A stretch of DNA of 64,000 nt, taken from the NCBI RefSeq assembly GCF_024206495.1, contig NZ_JAMBPQ010000002.1, positions 62,001 through 126,000 of the forward strand, given 5' to 3'. Shown piece after piece: positions 26,182-33,930 of the stretch. The position numbers were made by a program, and so were the translations under genes. This stretch comes from Paraburkholderia sp. CNPSo 3272. GTDB lineage: Bacteria > Pseudomonadota > Gammaproteobacteria > Burkholderiales > Burkholderiaceae. The notes under the pieces are model-generated. The model saw only the letters and a list, made by a program, of their open reading frames with translations, had not been told where the DNA came from and made no database searches. Numbering within the stretch: position 1 is the stretch's first letter; every line of letters starts with the position of its first letter.

Positions 26182-28140
26182 ATGACATTGCGCCCAGCCC
26201 TTGCGTCCGCACTTGTGAACCCTCCTCCCGCGCACGGCCCGCGCGCTTTTTTCTGGGTGCCGGCCGCAACGCTCATACTCGGCGTCCTCGGCGTGCTGCT
26301 CCCGGTATTGAGCTGTCGCGCCGCCGACGCGCCCGCTTGCAGGAGCGCCGCCAGCCGTGCGGCGACAGACGCAGGCGACGATCCCATCTTCGCCGATACG
26401 CCCGGCAGCGACGGAACACGCCTCTTTCCGCGCGGCCAGAGCGTGCGTGTCGACGTGACTACGCGCGCGGCAGGCGACGACAAGGTGCAATGGCAGATCA
26501 CGGATACCTGGAGCCGCCCGCAGGCAAGCGGCAACTTCACGGTGGCAGCCGGCCCACGCGTCACGTCGCTCACCTGCACGATGCCGCAGGCGGGCTACTT
26601 CGCGTTTTCGGCGTCGCTGGCTTCGCAGCCCTCTACGGGTTTGCCCCAACGCGGCACCCGGCCGGCCGGCATCACCACGTTCGGCGTGTTGCCCGACGTG
26701 AGCGCAGTACTTCCCGCACCCACCTTCGCGCGCCAGGACCTGCACCGCTTCGGTGGGCAAGGCTCAGCATATATCGCGCCCGGACAGCACTGCTGCGGCG
26801 GCGACGGACTGCGTCCGCTCTACACGGACCTCGGTCTGGCGTGGGCCAACGACAAGCGGGGCTGGTATGTCATGGAGCCCAAAGGTCCCAATACGTTCGA
26901 CGCTGCCGCCTCCCAGCTCGATCTGCAGTTCAAGCCCGGCGACATCATGCGGTTGATCACGCTCGACGGTTTTCCTGGGTGGGCGAGCCCGAACGGCCAG
27001 GAAACGCACAGCTATGTGCCTGCTTCATTGGCCCAATTGCGCGATTACATGTCGCGCGTGGGCACGGAATCCGCGCGCATCCGCGCGCGCGTCTTCCCTC
27101 GGCAGGCGCACAATTACTATCAGGTCACCTGGGAGCCCGACAAAGACGGCGGCCTGCCGTGGAAGGACACGGACGCGCATTTCGTCGATCTCTTCAAGAC
27201 CGTCTACGAGGGAATACACGCCACCGACCCGTCGGCGATCGTGATGGGCCCGACCTACGCAGGCGTGCAGGACAACACAGAGTGGCTCAAGAAGTTCGCA
27301 CCGCTTGGCATTGCTAAATATCTCGATGGTGTGACGATCCACGGCTACTACGATTTCGGCACGAGCCCTTCGCATCCGCCCGAGCGTCTGTACGGCGCCC
27401 CCGAGAAAGGCACGCTTTCGCTGCCCGAAGCCATGCGCGGGCTGCGCGCGACGATGCGCGACGTGCTCAAGCCGGGCGCCCCTCTCTTCGTGACAGAAAC
27501 GGGTATTAGTTACGACATCGGGACAAACTATGCGGCCAATTATCCCGATGCGCAAACGCTGTACGCGCAGGGCGCAGTCGTGGCGCGCGCGCATCTGATC
27601 CTGCTCGGCGAAGGCGCGGACACCACGTTCGTCTTTTATGGCGCAGACATGCCGGAGACGACGGCGGGCTATGGCGTGTTCTTCGAACTCGAGCATCCGA
27701 AGGGCATGTACGGCGCGTCGAACATTAGCCCGAAGCCGGCCGCGCTGGCGGTCGCGACCATGACGCGGCTGATCGACGGTACGTATACGCTCGGGCCGCT
27801 GCGCGGCACGCCCGCAGGCGTCTACGCCTACGCATTCGCACGTCCGGGCGGCGGCAAGACGATCACGGCGTTGTGGAGCCACGACAATGCGCGCTGGAGC
27901 GCGAAGACCGGGTTCGACGCCACGCGCGCGACGAACTACACGCTTCAGGTGGACGCGCGCGGGCGCACGGGCAAGGTGAGCGTGTTCGACATGATGGGCA
28001 ATCCGACCACCATGACTTATAACGACGGCATGCTCCCGCTGCGCCTGACCGAATCGCCTGTTTATGTGGTATCGGAGAACGCCGAAGTCGCCAGATCGAA
28101 CGCCGTCACGCCCGCGGGCTACGTCGCACCGAAGCCTTGA
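26182..28140 (+). CDS. Secreted clan GH-A glycoside hydrolase (GH39/PslG-like)
   Basis: This 652-residue exported protein looks like a retaining glycoside hydrolase of clan GH-A and recalls PslG-type endoglycosidases found in exopolysaccharide clusters. Residues 1-48 form a long signal sequence (hydrophobic core VPAATLILGVLGVLLPVLSC). An N-terminal beta domain precedes a (beta/alpha)8-like region. The likely acid/base Glu is E318 in YYQVTWEPD, and the likely nucleophile is E439 in LFVTETGIS, about 121 residues apart as expected for the clan. A C-terminal beta domain follows (residues about 540-650). ATG 26182 has GAGGA upstream. It may trim or release the polymer made by the island during secretion. 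The substrate and exact family are not established, and I place it by motif and context only. Confidence 0.78.
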   Translation: MTLRPALASALVNPPPAHGPRAFFWVPAATLILGVLGVLLPVLSCRAADAPACRSAASRAATDAGDDPIFADTPGSDGTRLFPRGQSVRVDVTTRAAGDDKVQWQITDTWSRPQASGNFTVAAGPRVTSLTCTMPQAGYFAFSASLASQPSTGLPQRGTRPAGITTFGVLPDVSAVLPAPTFARQDLHRFGGQGSAYIAPGQHCCGGDGLRPLYTDLGLAWANDKRGWYVMEPKGPNTFDAAASQLDLQFKPGDIMRLITLDGFPGWASPNGQETHSYVPASLAQLRDYMSRVGTESARIRARVFPRQAHNYYQVTWEPDKDGGLPWKDTDAHFVDLFKTVYEGIHATDPSAIVMGPTYAGVQDNTEWLKKFAPLGIAKYLDGVTIHGYYDFGTSPSHPPERLYGAPEKGTLSLPEAMRGLRATMRDVLKPGAPLFVTETGISYDIGTNYAANYPDAQTLYAQGAVVARAHLILLGEGADTTFVFYGADMPETTAGYGVFFELEHPKGMYGASNISPKPAALAVATMTRLIDGTYTLGPLRGTPAGVYAYAFARPGGGKTITALWSHDNARWSAKTGFDATRATNYTLQVDARGRTGKVSVFDMMGNPTTMTYNDGMLPLRLTESPVYVVSENAEVARSNAVTPAGYVAPKP

Positions 28141-28330
28141 GCGCGAGGGCCAGGGCTCGCATATTGGCCCACGATAGCGAGACTTAGGCGGCTCTGGACA
28201 GTGCATCGCGATTTTGAGCCGCCTAGACTGCAGATGAACGTGTCGCGTGCTTCGCACGCGCCGTGTGCGCAGCGACTGCGCTTCGGACCATCTGATCGAA
28301 ACGACCGACACCCCGCGGATACGCTCGTCC

Positions 28331-28783
28331 ATGCTGTCACCTACAGAATTCCTGGAGGTGGTGCGGCTCGCACCGCTCGTCGCGATGGACCTGATCGTCG
28401 CCGACGCCGACGGCCGCGTGCTTGTGGGCCAGCGGCGCAACCGCCCCGCACGCGGGACCTGGTTCGTTCCGGGTGGACGCATCCGCAAGGACGAACGGCT
28501 AGACGCTGCATTCACCCGCATCGTCGAAACGGAACTCGGCATTGCCAGCATGCAGCGCTCCGCGGCACGCTTCGTGGGCGTGTACGAGCATCACTATCCC
28601 GACAACTTCGCCGCGGAGAACGGCATCGGCACGCACTATGTGGTGCTTGCCTATGCGTTCATGCTGGAGAGCACGGTGCCAGTCGGGCGCTTCGACCAGC
28701 ATAGCCAGTATGCGTGGCTCTGGCCCGAAGAGCTGCTCTCGCGCGACGACGTGCACAACAATACGAAACAATATTTCTGCTAA
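28331..28783 (+). CDS. gmm: GDP-mannose mannosyl hydrolase (Nudix)
   Basis: This enzyme (Gmm/WcaH/NudD) hydrolyses GDP-mannose or GDP-glucose to GDP and the sugar and controls the GDP-sugar pool in colanic-acid-type clusters. The 150-residue protein follows the E. coli enzyme closely. It begins LSPTEFLEVVRLAPLVAMDLIV, then has RRNRPARGTWFVPGGRIRKDERLDAAFTRIVETELGI, the variant Nudix box of the family. VGVYEHHYPDNF and GTHYVVLAYAF follow, then DDVHNNTKQYF near the end. ATG 28331 fits the known start of the family although no strong ribosome-binding site is present. It lies between the glycosidase and the second AraC regulator. Its presence next to manC, gmd and fcl fits regulation of flux to GDP-fucose. 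Confidence 0.92.
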   Translation: MLSPTEFLEVVRLAPLVAMDLIVADADGRVLVGQRRNRPARGTWFVPGGRIRKDERLDAAFTRIVETELGIASMQRSAARFVGVYEHHYPDNFAAENGIGTHYVVLAYAFMLESTVPVGRFDQHSQYAWLWPEELLSRDDVHNNTKQYFC

Positions 28784-29105
28784 AAAGCGCCCATCTCACA
28801 GGCACGCGCGCGCCTTGCGCGTCCCCCGGGGCTTTCAATACGCCCACGCGGGACGGCCTGTTTGCCCCGCGGCGCCCGCGTGCCCCGCTCGGTCGGAGCC
28901 GAGCCAGCCTACCCACGCATACCGAGCCATTCTGCCAACTTCTCGGCATTTTCAGACTGCGGCGTGCGCCAGCAGCCCACGCGCTTATCATGAATTCCGA
29001 AAGCGTGATGTGACCGCATGTAACAGCCCGATGCAGCCGGATCAGGGCACGCGGCGCAAAAACGCAACGTACTCCTGCGAATCCTTTCTGCGCGAGGAAC
29101 CGGCC
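28784..29105 (+). other. Intergenic region before second AraC regulator
   Basis: These 322 bases hold no gene I can support. There is no clear terminator after gmm. A short G/C-rich inverted repeat CTCGGTCGGAGCCGAG occurs at 28899-28914. GAGGAA lies just before the regulator start. Promoter elements are not obvious. Confidence 0.3.
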
Positions 29106-30110
29106 ATGTACATCGACAGGGTGGTCTGCCGGCAAGCCGCTTTCCAGCCGCGCGGCGCTCACTTGAAATTCGGACCCGTGGCCAAACGCATAGGCATCCT
29201 GGTTTTCGAGGGCTTCCCGCTCGGGGACGTGACCTTGCTCGCCGATGTGTTTCGTCTCGCGAACGATGCCTGCGCCGACACGCTTCCTGCTTATTCGATC
29301 GTGATGCTTTCCGAGCCCGGCGGCAACGTGGCGAGCGGCTGCGGCCTGCGGATATGGTCCGAGAGCCTGCATGGCCCGCTGCGCAGCGGCTTCGATACCT
29401 TGTTCATCGCCGGCGGCCCCGGTGCGATGGAGGCACGCGAGAACGCGCGGCTCATCACGCGGCTGCAGATGCTCGCGCCGAAAGTGCGCATTATCCGCGC
29501 ACTGGGCGAGGGACGCGCCGTGCTGGCCGCCGCCGATGTGCCCTTCCTGCGCACGGGCGGCAATACGGCAAGCTCGGCACAGCGGCTACGCCGGGCGCTG
29601 GAAGCACGCAACGCCGGCGCTTCGGTCGTGACGCCTTCCGAGGCGCTCGTCGCCGCGCTCAAGGTGGTCAAGCGCAATCACGGCGTGGCCCTGGCGCAGC
29701 GCGTATCCGAGGACTCCATGCCGGGCTCGTGGGAGCGGCTCGGCCCCATGCTCGACGATGGTGAGGCGGACAGCGCGAACGGGAAGATCAGCTCGGCCGC
29801 GCACTGGCTGCGCGAGAACTACCATCAGCCGATCTCGGTGGCCGATGCGGCGCGCGTCGCGCAGATGAGCATGCGAAACTTCCTTCGCCACTTCAAGACG
29901 CACACGGGCCTCACGCCATCCGAATATCTGCTGCGCACCCGGCTCGATGCCAGTTGCCTCCTGCTCGCGCAAACCAATCTTCCCATCGACGAGATCGCGC
30001 AACGCTGCGGCGTGCCGCGCGGCGAGCGCCTCGCGCGGATCTTCCGGCGCCGGCTGTCGATTTCGCCATCGGGGTATCGCGCCGTAAACCGGCGAGCTTC
30101 GGGCGAGTGA
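29106..30110 (+). CDS. AraC-family regulator with DJ-1/PfpI-like N-terminal domain (paralogue)
   Basis: This 334-residue transcription factor has the same layout and length as the regulator at 24550. Its N-terminal GATase1-like domain begins KRIGILVFEGFPLGDVTLLADVFRLAND and includes FDTLFIAGGPGAME. The position of the catalytic elbow reads RALGEGRAVLAAA, so again no nucleophilic Cys is present. The C-terminal AraC domain has ISVADAARVAQMSMRNFLRHFKTHTGLTPSEYLLRTRL and IDEIAQRCGVPRGERLARIFRRRLSISPSGYR. GAGGAA lies upstream of ATG 29106. It is followed by a strong terminator at 30154 that closes the island. The two regulators are likely paralogues and may sense similar ligands; no ligand can be named. 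Confidence 0.88.
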   Translation: MYIDRVVCRQAAFQPRGAHLKFGPVAKRIGILVFEGFPLGDVTLLADVFRLANDACADTLPAYSIVMLSEPGGNVASGCGLRIWSESLHGPLRSGFDTLFIAGGPGAMEARENARLITRLQMLAPKVRIIRALGEGRAVLAAADVPFLRTGGNTASSAQRLRRALEARNAGASVVTPSEALVAALKVVKRNHGVALAQRVSEDSMPGSWERLGPMLDDGEADSANGKISSAAHWLRENYHQPISVADAARVAQMSMRNFLRHFKTHTGLTPSEYLLRTRLDASCLLLAQTNLPIDEIAQRCGVPRGERLARIFRRRLSISPSGYRAVNRRASGE

Positions 30111-30153
30111 TGCCGGTCGCATTTCGATACATGTTTTACCGATGCATACGCAA

Positions 30154-30181
30154 ACGCCGCGCTTCGCGCGCGGCGTTTTTT
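30154..30181 (+). terminator. Rho-independent terminator after second AraC gene
   Basis: A 9-bp stem ACGCCGCGC/GCGCGGCGT with loop TTCGC is followed by six T. It lies 43 bp after the regulator stop and marks the right border of the polysaccharide island. Confidence 0.9.
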
Positions 30182-30227
30182 ATTCGGCGTGCTCAGCGTG
30201 TAATTTCAACACGCCTCGTGTGCAACG

Positions 30228-31430
30228 TTACAGCATGCCGGAGCCGAAGATCTCCGTGTGGATACGCGAAGCCTCGACGCCGCGGGCAATCAGCGCCTCG
30301 CGCTGTTCGCGCATGAACGCCACCGGGCCGCACAGGTAGTAGTCGGCGTCGGGCAGCAGCACATGTGCTTCGATGCGGCCGATATCGATGCGCCCTTCGA
30401 AGTCGTAGTCCACGCCCCGGCGGTCGTTTGCGCTGACTTCCTCGTAGAACACCGCGCGCTTGACGTTCGGGTACTCGGACACCGCGTGACGCAGAAAGTC
30501 ACGGAAGGCGTGCACCTTCGTGTTGCGGCATGCGTGCACGAAGGTCACCTTGCGCTCGCTGCGCTCGGCGATCAGGGTGGAGAGCATCGACTTCATCGGC
30601 GTGATGCCCACGCCGCCGCTCATCAGCACGACCGGCGAGGTCTTCTTGCGATCGAGCGTGAACTCGCCCATCGGCGCGCTCACGTGCACCACCGCGCCTT
30701 CTTCCACGCCGTCGTGCATGATGTTCGACACATGGCCCGGCTCCACTTCGCCGCGGCCAGCCTCCCGTTTCACCGAGATGCGCAGCCACTTGCCGTGGGG
30801 CGCGTCCGAGAGGCTGTACTGGCGCGGCTGGTCCACGCCGAGCTTGTCGACGAAGCGTGTCACGCTGACATACTGGCCCGGCTCGAAGCCGCCTGCGGAT
30901 GCACCGTCGGCCGGCGCGAGGTAGAACGAGGTGATTTCGTCGCTTTCGACCTGCTTGCGCATCACCTTGAACGGACGGAAGCCGCTCCACGAAGCGCCTT
31001 CGTACAGCTTCGCCTCGGTGCCGATCATGATGTTCGCGAGTTGCTCGTAGGCCACGGCCCAGGCGTCGAGCGTGGGCTGGTCCACGGCGTCGCCGAGCAC
31101 GTCGACGACTGCGCCGAGCAGATGGCGGCCGACGATCGGATAGTGCTCCGGACGAATGTTCAGGCTCGCGTGCTTGTGCGCGATGTGCGTGACCGCACCG
31201 CCGAGCGCGCCCAGATTGTCGATGTTCGCCGCGTAGGCGTACACCGCGCGGGCGAGCGTTTCGGGCTGGCTGCCGCTTTGCTGATGCGTCTGGTTGAAGA
31301 TGTTCTTGAGCTCGGGTTGAGCGGCGAACATCCGCTTGTAGAAATGCTTGGTGATCGTGGCGCCGTGCTCGGCGAAAACAGGCGCAGTGGCCTTCACGCG
31401 GGCCATCTGGTCGGCGGTAAGCGCAGTCAT
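30228..31430 (-). CDS. hmp: Flavohemoprotein, nitric oxide dioxygenase
   Basis: Hmp oxidises nitric oxide to nitrate with O2 and NAD(P)H, protecting against nitrosative stress. The 400-residue protein has a globin domain (residues 1 to about 140, with Tyr31 at the B10 position and a conserved HKHASL containing the proximal His). A ferredoxin-reductase-like FAD domain follows (RQYSLSDAPHGKWLRISVKRE), then an NAD domain (VVLMSGGVGITPMKSML and YYLCGPVAFM). The length equals the family norm (about 396). AAGGAG is upstream of ATG 31430. A near-perfect NsrR-type 11-1-11 inverted repeat is centred at 31461, 31 bp before the start, so it is probably repressed by NsrR and induced by NO. Confidence 0.96.
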   Translation of the reverse strand: MTALTADQMARVKATAPVFAEHGATITKHFYKRMFAAQPELKNIFNQTHQQSGSQPETLARAVYAYAANIDNLGALGGAVTHIAHKHASLNIRPEHYPIVGRHLLGAVVDVLGDAVDQPTLDAWAVAYEQLANIMIGTEAKLYEGASWSGFRPFKVMRKQVESDEITSFYLAPADGASAGGFEPGQYVSVTRFVDKLGVDQPRQYSLSDAPHGKWLRISVKREAGRGEVEPGHVSNIMHDGVEEGAVVHVSAPMGEFTLDRKKTSPVVLMSGGVGITPMKSMLSTLIAERSERKVTFVHACRNTKVHAFRDFLRHAVSEYPNVKRAVFYEEVSANDRRGVDYDFEGRIDIGRIEAHVLLPDADYYLCGPVAFMREQREALIARGVEASRIHTEIFGSGML

Positions 31431-31449
31431 TTACGGCTTCTCCTTGTTA

Positions 31450-31472
31450 AAGATGCACATACAATACATCTT
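31450..31472. promoter_or_regulatory. NsrR-type operator upstream of hmp
   Basis: Two 11-bp half-sites, AAGATGCACAT and CAATACATCTT (the latter reading AAGATGTATTG on the other strand), are separated by one base. This matches the known NsrR consensus AAGATGYATTT-N-AAATRCATCTT. It lies 20 bp upstream of the hmp start, where a repressor would block the promoter. NsrR itself is not encoded in the window. Confidence 0.85.
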
Positions 31473-31690
31473 TAATGAGACAGGCCGCCCCAGGCATTTT
31501 GTCGCACCTCAGCCAATTCCTGATTGCGCGAGCGGTGAACGCGCGGCGGGTGGCCGTGGGCGGGCATCGATGGGACTTTTGCGGTGCGCGAAGCAGTGTT
31601 TTTCGGCGATGCGGGCGGTTGGACGGTAGACGTTTACGCAAGAGCGCACACCGTCCGGTCGGACGGTGCGCGCTGGCGCCCTTTTATGCC

Positions 31691-32272
31691 TTACTCGCTC
31701 TCGCGCTTGCCCGCGCCCCGGTCGTGCCGCCAGAGCACATCGCTGCCGCCCGCGGCCCGGTTGAGCACGCGGGCTAGCACGAACAGCAGGTCGGAGAGCC
31801 GGTTGACGTAGCGGCGCGGTGTATCGGCGAGCGGCGGACCCGAGTTTGCCGACGCGCCCAGTGCGACGACCGCGCGCTCGGCGCGCCGGCATACGGTGCG
31901 ACACACATGCGCGAGCGCCGCCGCCCGCGAGCCGCCTGGCAAAATGAATTCCTCGAGCGGCGGCAGTGTGGCGTTGTAGTGCTCGAGCCAGCCGTCGAGC
32001 CGCGCGAGGTGTTCGTCGGTCACGAGCGTGTGGCCCGGTATGCACAGCTCGCCGCCCAGATCGAACAGGTCGTGCTGGATTGCAACGAGCGCCTCGCGGA
32101 CGTCGGCGGGGAGCGTTTCGCAAAGCAACACGCCGATCTGCGAGTTCAACTCGTCGACGTCGCCAATCGCGGCGATGCGCGCGTCGTCCTTGCGCACCCG
32201 GCTGCCGTCGCCGAGTCCGGTCGAGCCGTCGTCGCCGGTGCGCGTTGCAATCTTGCTCAGGCGATTGCCCAT
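31691..32272 (-). CDS. pduO: PduO-type cob(I)alamin adenosyltransferase
   Basis: This enzyme adenosylates cob(I)alamin with ATP to make adenosylcobalamin. The 193-residue protein has the PduO/MMAB signature at the N-terminus, TRTGDDGSTGLGDGSRVRKDD, which holds the ATP-binding loop. GDVDELNSQIGV follows, then FILPGGSRAAALAHVCRTVCRRAER and YVNRLSDLLFVLARVLN, all diagnostic. GGAG precedes ATG 32272. It reads toward hmp from 260 bp away; the gap carries a G/C hairpin at 31651-31670 with no T-run. It has no cobalamin-related neighbours here. Confidence 0.94.
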   Translation of the reverse strand: MGNRLSKIATRTGDDGSTGLGDGSRVRKDDARIAAIGDVDELNSQIGVLLCETLPADVREALVAIQHDLFDLGGELCIPGHTLVTDEHLARLDGWLEHYNATLPPLEEFILPGGSRAAALAHVCRTVCRRAERAVVALGASANSGPPLADTPRRYVNRLSDLLFVLARVLNRAAGGSDVLWRHDRGAGKRESE

Positions 32273-32466
32273 GTCGTGCTCTCCGAAGCTGTAAATTCGC
32301 GCAGGTCGCGCATCACGCGCGCCCGGCGGCGTGGAGGTCGCCCACGCCTGCCGGCCCCATTATAGGATTCGTGCATCGCAGCATAAAGAGTGCGGCTTTG
32401 CGGCGCGGGCGTTGGGCGTAAAATGGTCCCAGTCAGAAGTCATACCCATACGAAGGAGACACTCGC

Positions 32467-33882
32467 GTGAATCACCCCGCGCCGCCGGCCCTCGCACGCC
32501 GCCCGTTCCCCACCGAACTCCTCGATCAACTGCGCAGCGCGTTCGGCGAACGCGTCTCCACCTCCGAAGCCGTACGCGCCCATCACGGCCGCGACGAATC
32601 GCCCTTCGACCCGCAACTGCCCGACGCCGTGGTGTTCGCACAGAGCACCGCGGATATCCAGACCATCGTGAAGCTGTGCGCCCGCCATGGCGTGCCGATC
32701 ATTCCCTATGGCAACGGCTCGTCGCTCGAAGGTCACTTGCTGGCCGTCCAGGGCGGCGTATCGATCGACCTCTCGCAAATGAACCGCGTGCTCTCGGTCA
32801 ACGCCGAAGATCTCACCGTGACCGTCGAGCCCGGCATCTCGCGCAAGCAGCTCAACGAAGCGCTGCGCGACACGGGTCTGTTCTTCCCGATCGACCCGGG
32901 CGCCGATGCGAGCATCGGCGGGATGACGGCCACGCGCGCCTCGGGCACCAACGCCGTGCGCTACGGCACGATGCGCGAGAACGTGCTCGGCCTCACCGCC
33001 GTGCTCGCCGACGGCCGCGTGGTCAAAACCGGCACGCGCGCGCGCAAGTCGTCGGCGGGCTACGACCTCACGCGCCTTTTCGTCGGCTCCGAGGGCACGC
33101 TCGGTGTGATCACCGAAATCACGGTGCGACTCTACCCGCAGCCCGAGGCCGTCTCGGCGGCGGTGTGCGCGTTCCCTTCGATGGCAGAGGCAGTGCGCAC
33201 GGTCATCGAGACGATCCAGATCGGGGTGCCGATTGCGCGCGTGGAATTCATCGACTCGCTCGCGGTGCGCGCGATCAACAGGCATTCGAACCTCACGCTG
33301 CGCGAAAAGCACACGCTCTTCTTCGAATTTCATGGCACCGAGGCGGGTGTTGCCGAACAGGCGCAGCTCGTGCAGGAGCTTGCCGCGCAGCACGGCGGCG
33401 AAGGCTTCGAGTGGGCCACGCGCCCCGAGGACCGCAGCCGTCTGTGGAACGCGCGCCACAACGCCTACTTCGCGATGCTGCAACTCAAGCCCGGCTGCCG
33501 CGCCGTGACGACCGACGTGTGCGTGCCGATCTCCCGCCTCGCCGAATGCGTGATCGAGACGGAAACCGATCTCAAGGCCTCGCCGCTGCCCTGCCCGATC
33601 GTCGGTCACGTGGGCGACGGCAACTTCCACGTGGCGATCCTGATCGATCCGGACAAGCCCGAGGAAATCGACGAGGCCGAGCGCCTGAATCGCCGCATTG
33701 TGCAGCGTGCGCTCGCGATGGACGGCACCTGCACGGGCGAACACGGCGTGGGCCTGCACAAGATGGATTTCCTCGTCGAAGAGCACGGCACGGACACCAT
33801 CGACACGATGCGCGCGATCAAGCATGCACTCGATCCGCACAACTTGATGAATCCGGGCAAGATCTTCAGCTGGGCGGTGTAA
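32467..33882 (+). CDS. FAD-linked oxidase, D-lactate dehydrogenase-like (GlcD family)
   Basis: This 471-residue flavoprotein has an N-terminal PCMH-type FAD domain (PIIPYGNGSSLEGH near residues 78-91 and DPGADASIGGMTATRASGTNAVRYGT) and a C-terminal FAD-linked oxidase cap. The end contains GHVGDGNFHVAILID and TGEHGVGLHKMDFLVEEHG. It matches D-lactate dehydrogenase (LDHD/Dld-II type) better than GlcD, so D-lactate or another D-2-hydroxy acid is the probable substrate, with electrons going to cytochrome c or quinone. It starts at GTG 32467 with AAGGAG upstream. It lies directly before glcD in the same direction, with a 48-bp gap, suggesting shared expression in 2-hydroxy-acid use. The substrate is inferred. 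Confidence 0.88.
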   Translation: MNHPAPPALARRPFPTELLDQLRSAFGERVSTSEAVRAHHGRDESPFDPQLPDAVVFAQSTADIQTIVKLCARHGVPIIPYGNGSSLEGHLLAVQGGVSIDLSQMNRVLSVNAEDLTVTVEPGISRKQLNEALRDTGLFFPIDPGADASIGGMTATRASGTNAVRYGTMRENVLGLTAVLADGRVVKTGTRARKSSAGYDLTRLFVGSEGTLGVITEITVRLYPQPEAVSAAVCAFPSMAEAVRTVIETIQIGVPIARVEFIDSLAVRAINRHSNLTLREKHTLFFEFHGTEAGVAEQAQLVQELAAQHGGEGFEWATRPEDRSRLWNARHNAYFAMLQLKPGCRAVTTDVCVPISRLAECVIETETDLKASPLPCPIVGHVGDGNFHVAILIDPDKPEEIDEAERLNRRIVQRALAMDGTCTGEHGVGLHKMDFLVEEHGTDTIDTMRAIKHALDPHNLMNPGKIFSWAV

Positions 33883-33930
33883 CCGACAAGCGCTGAGAAG
33901 CGCACACAAGCGCAACAGACGGGAGGAGAC

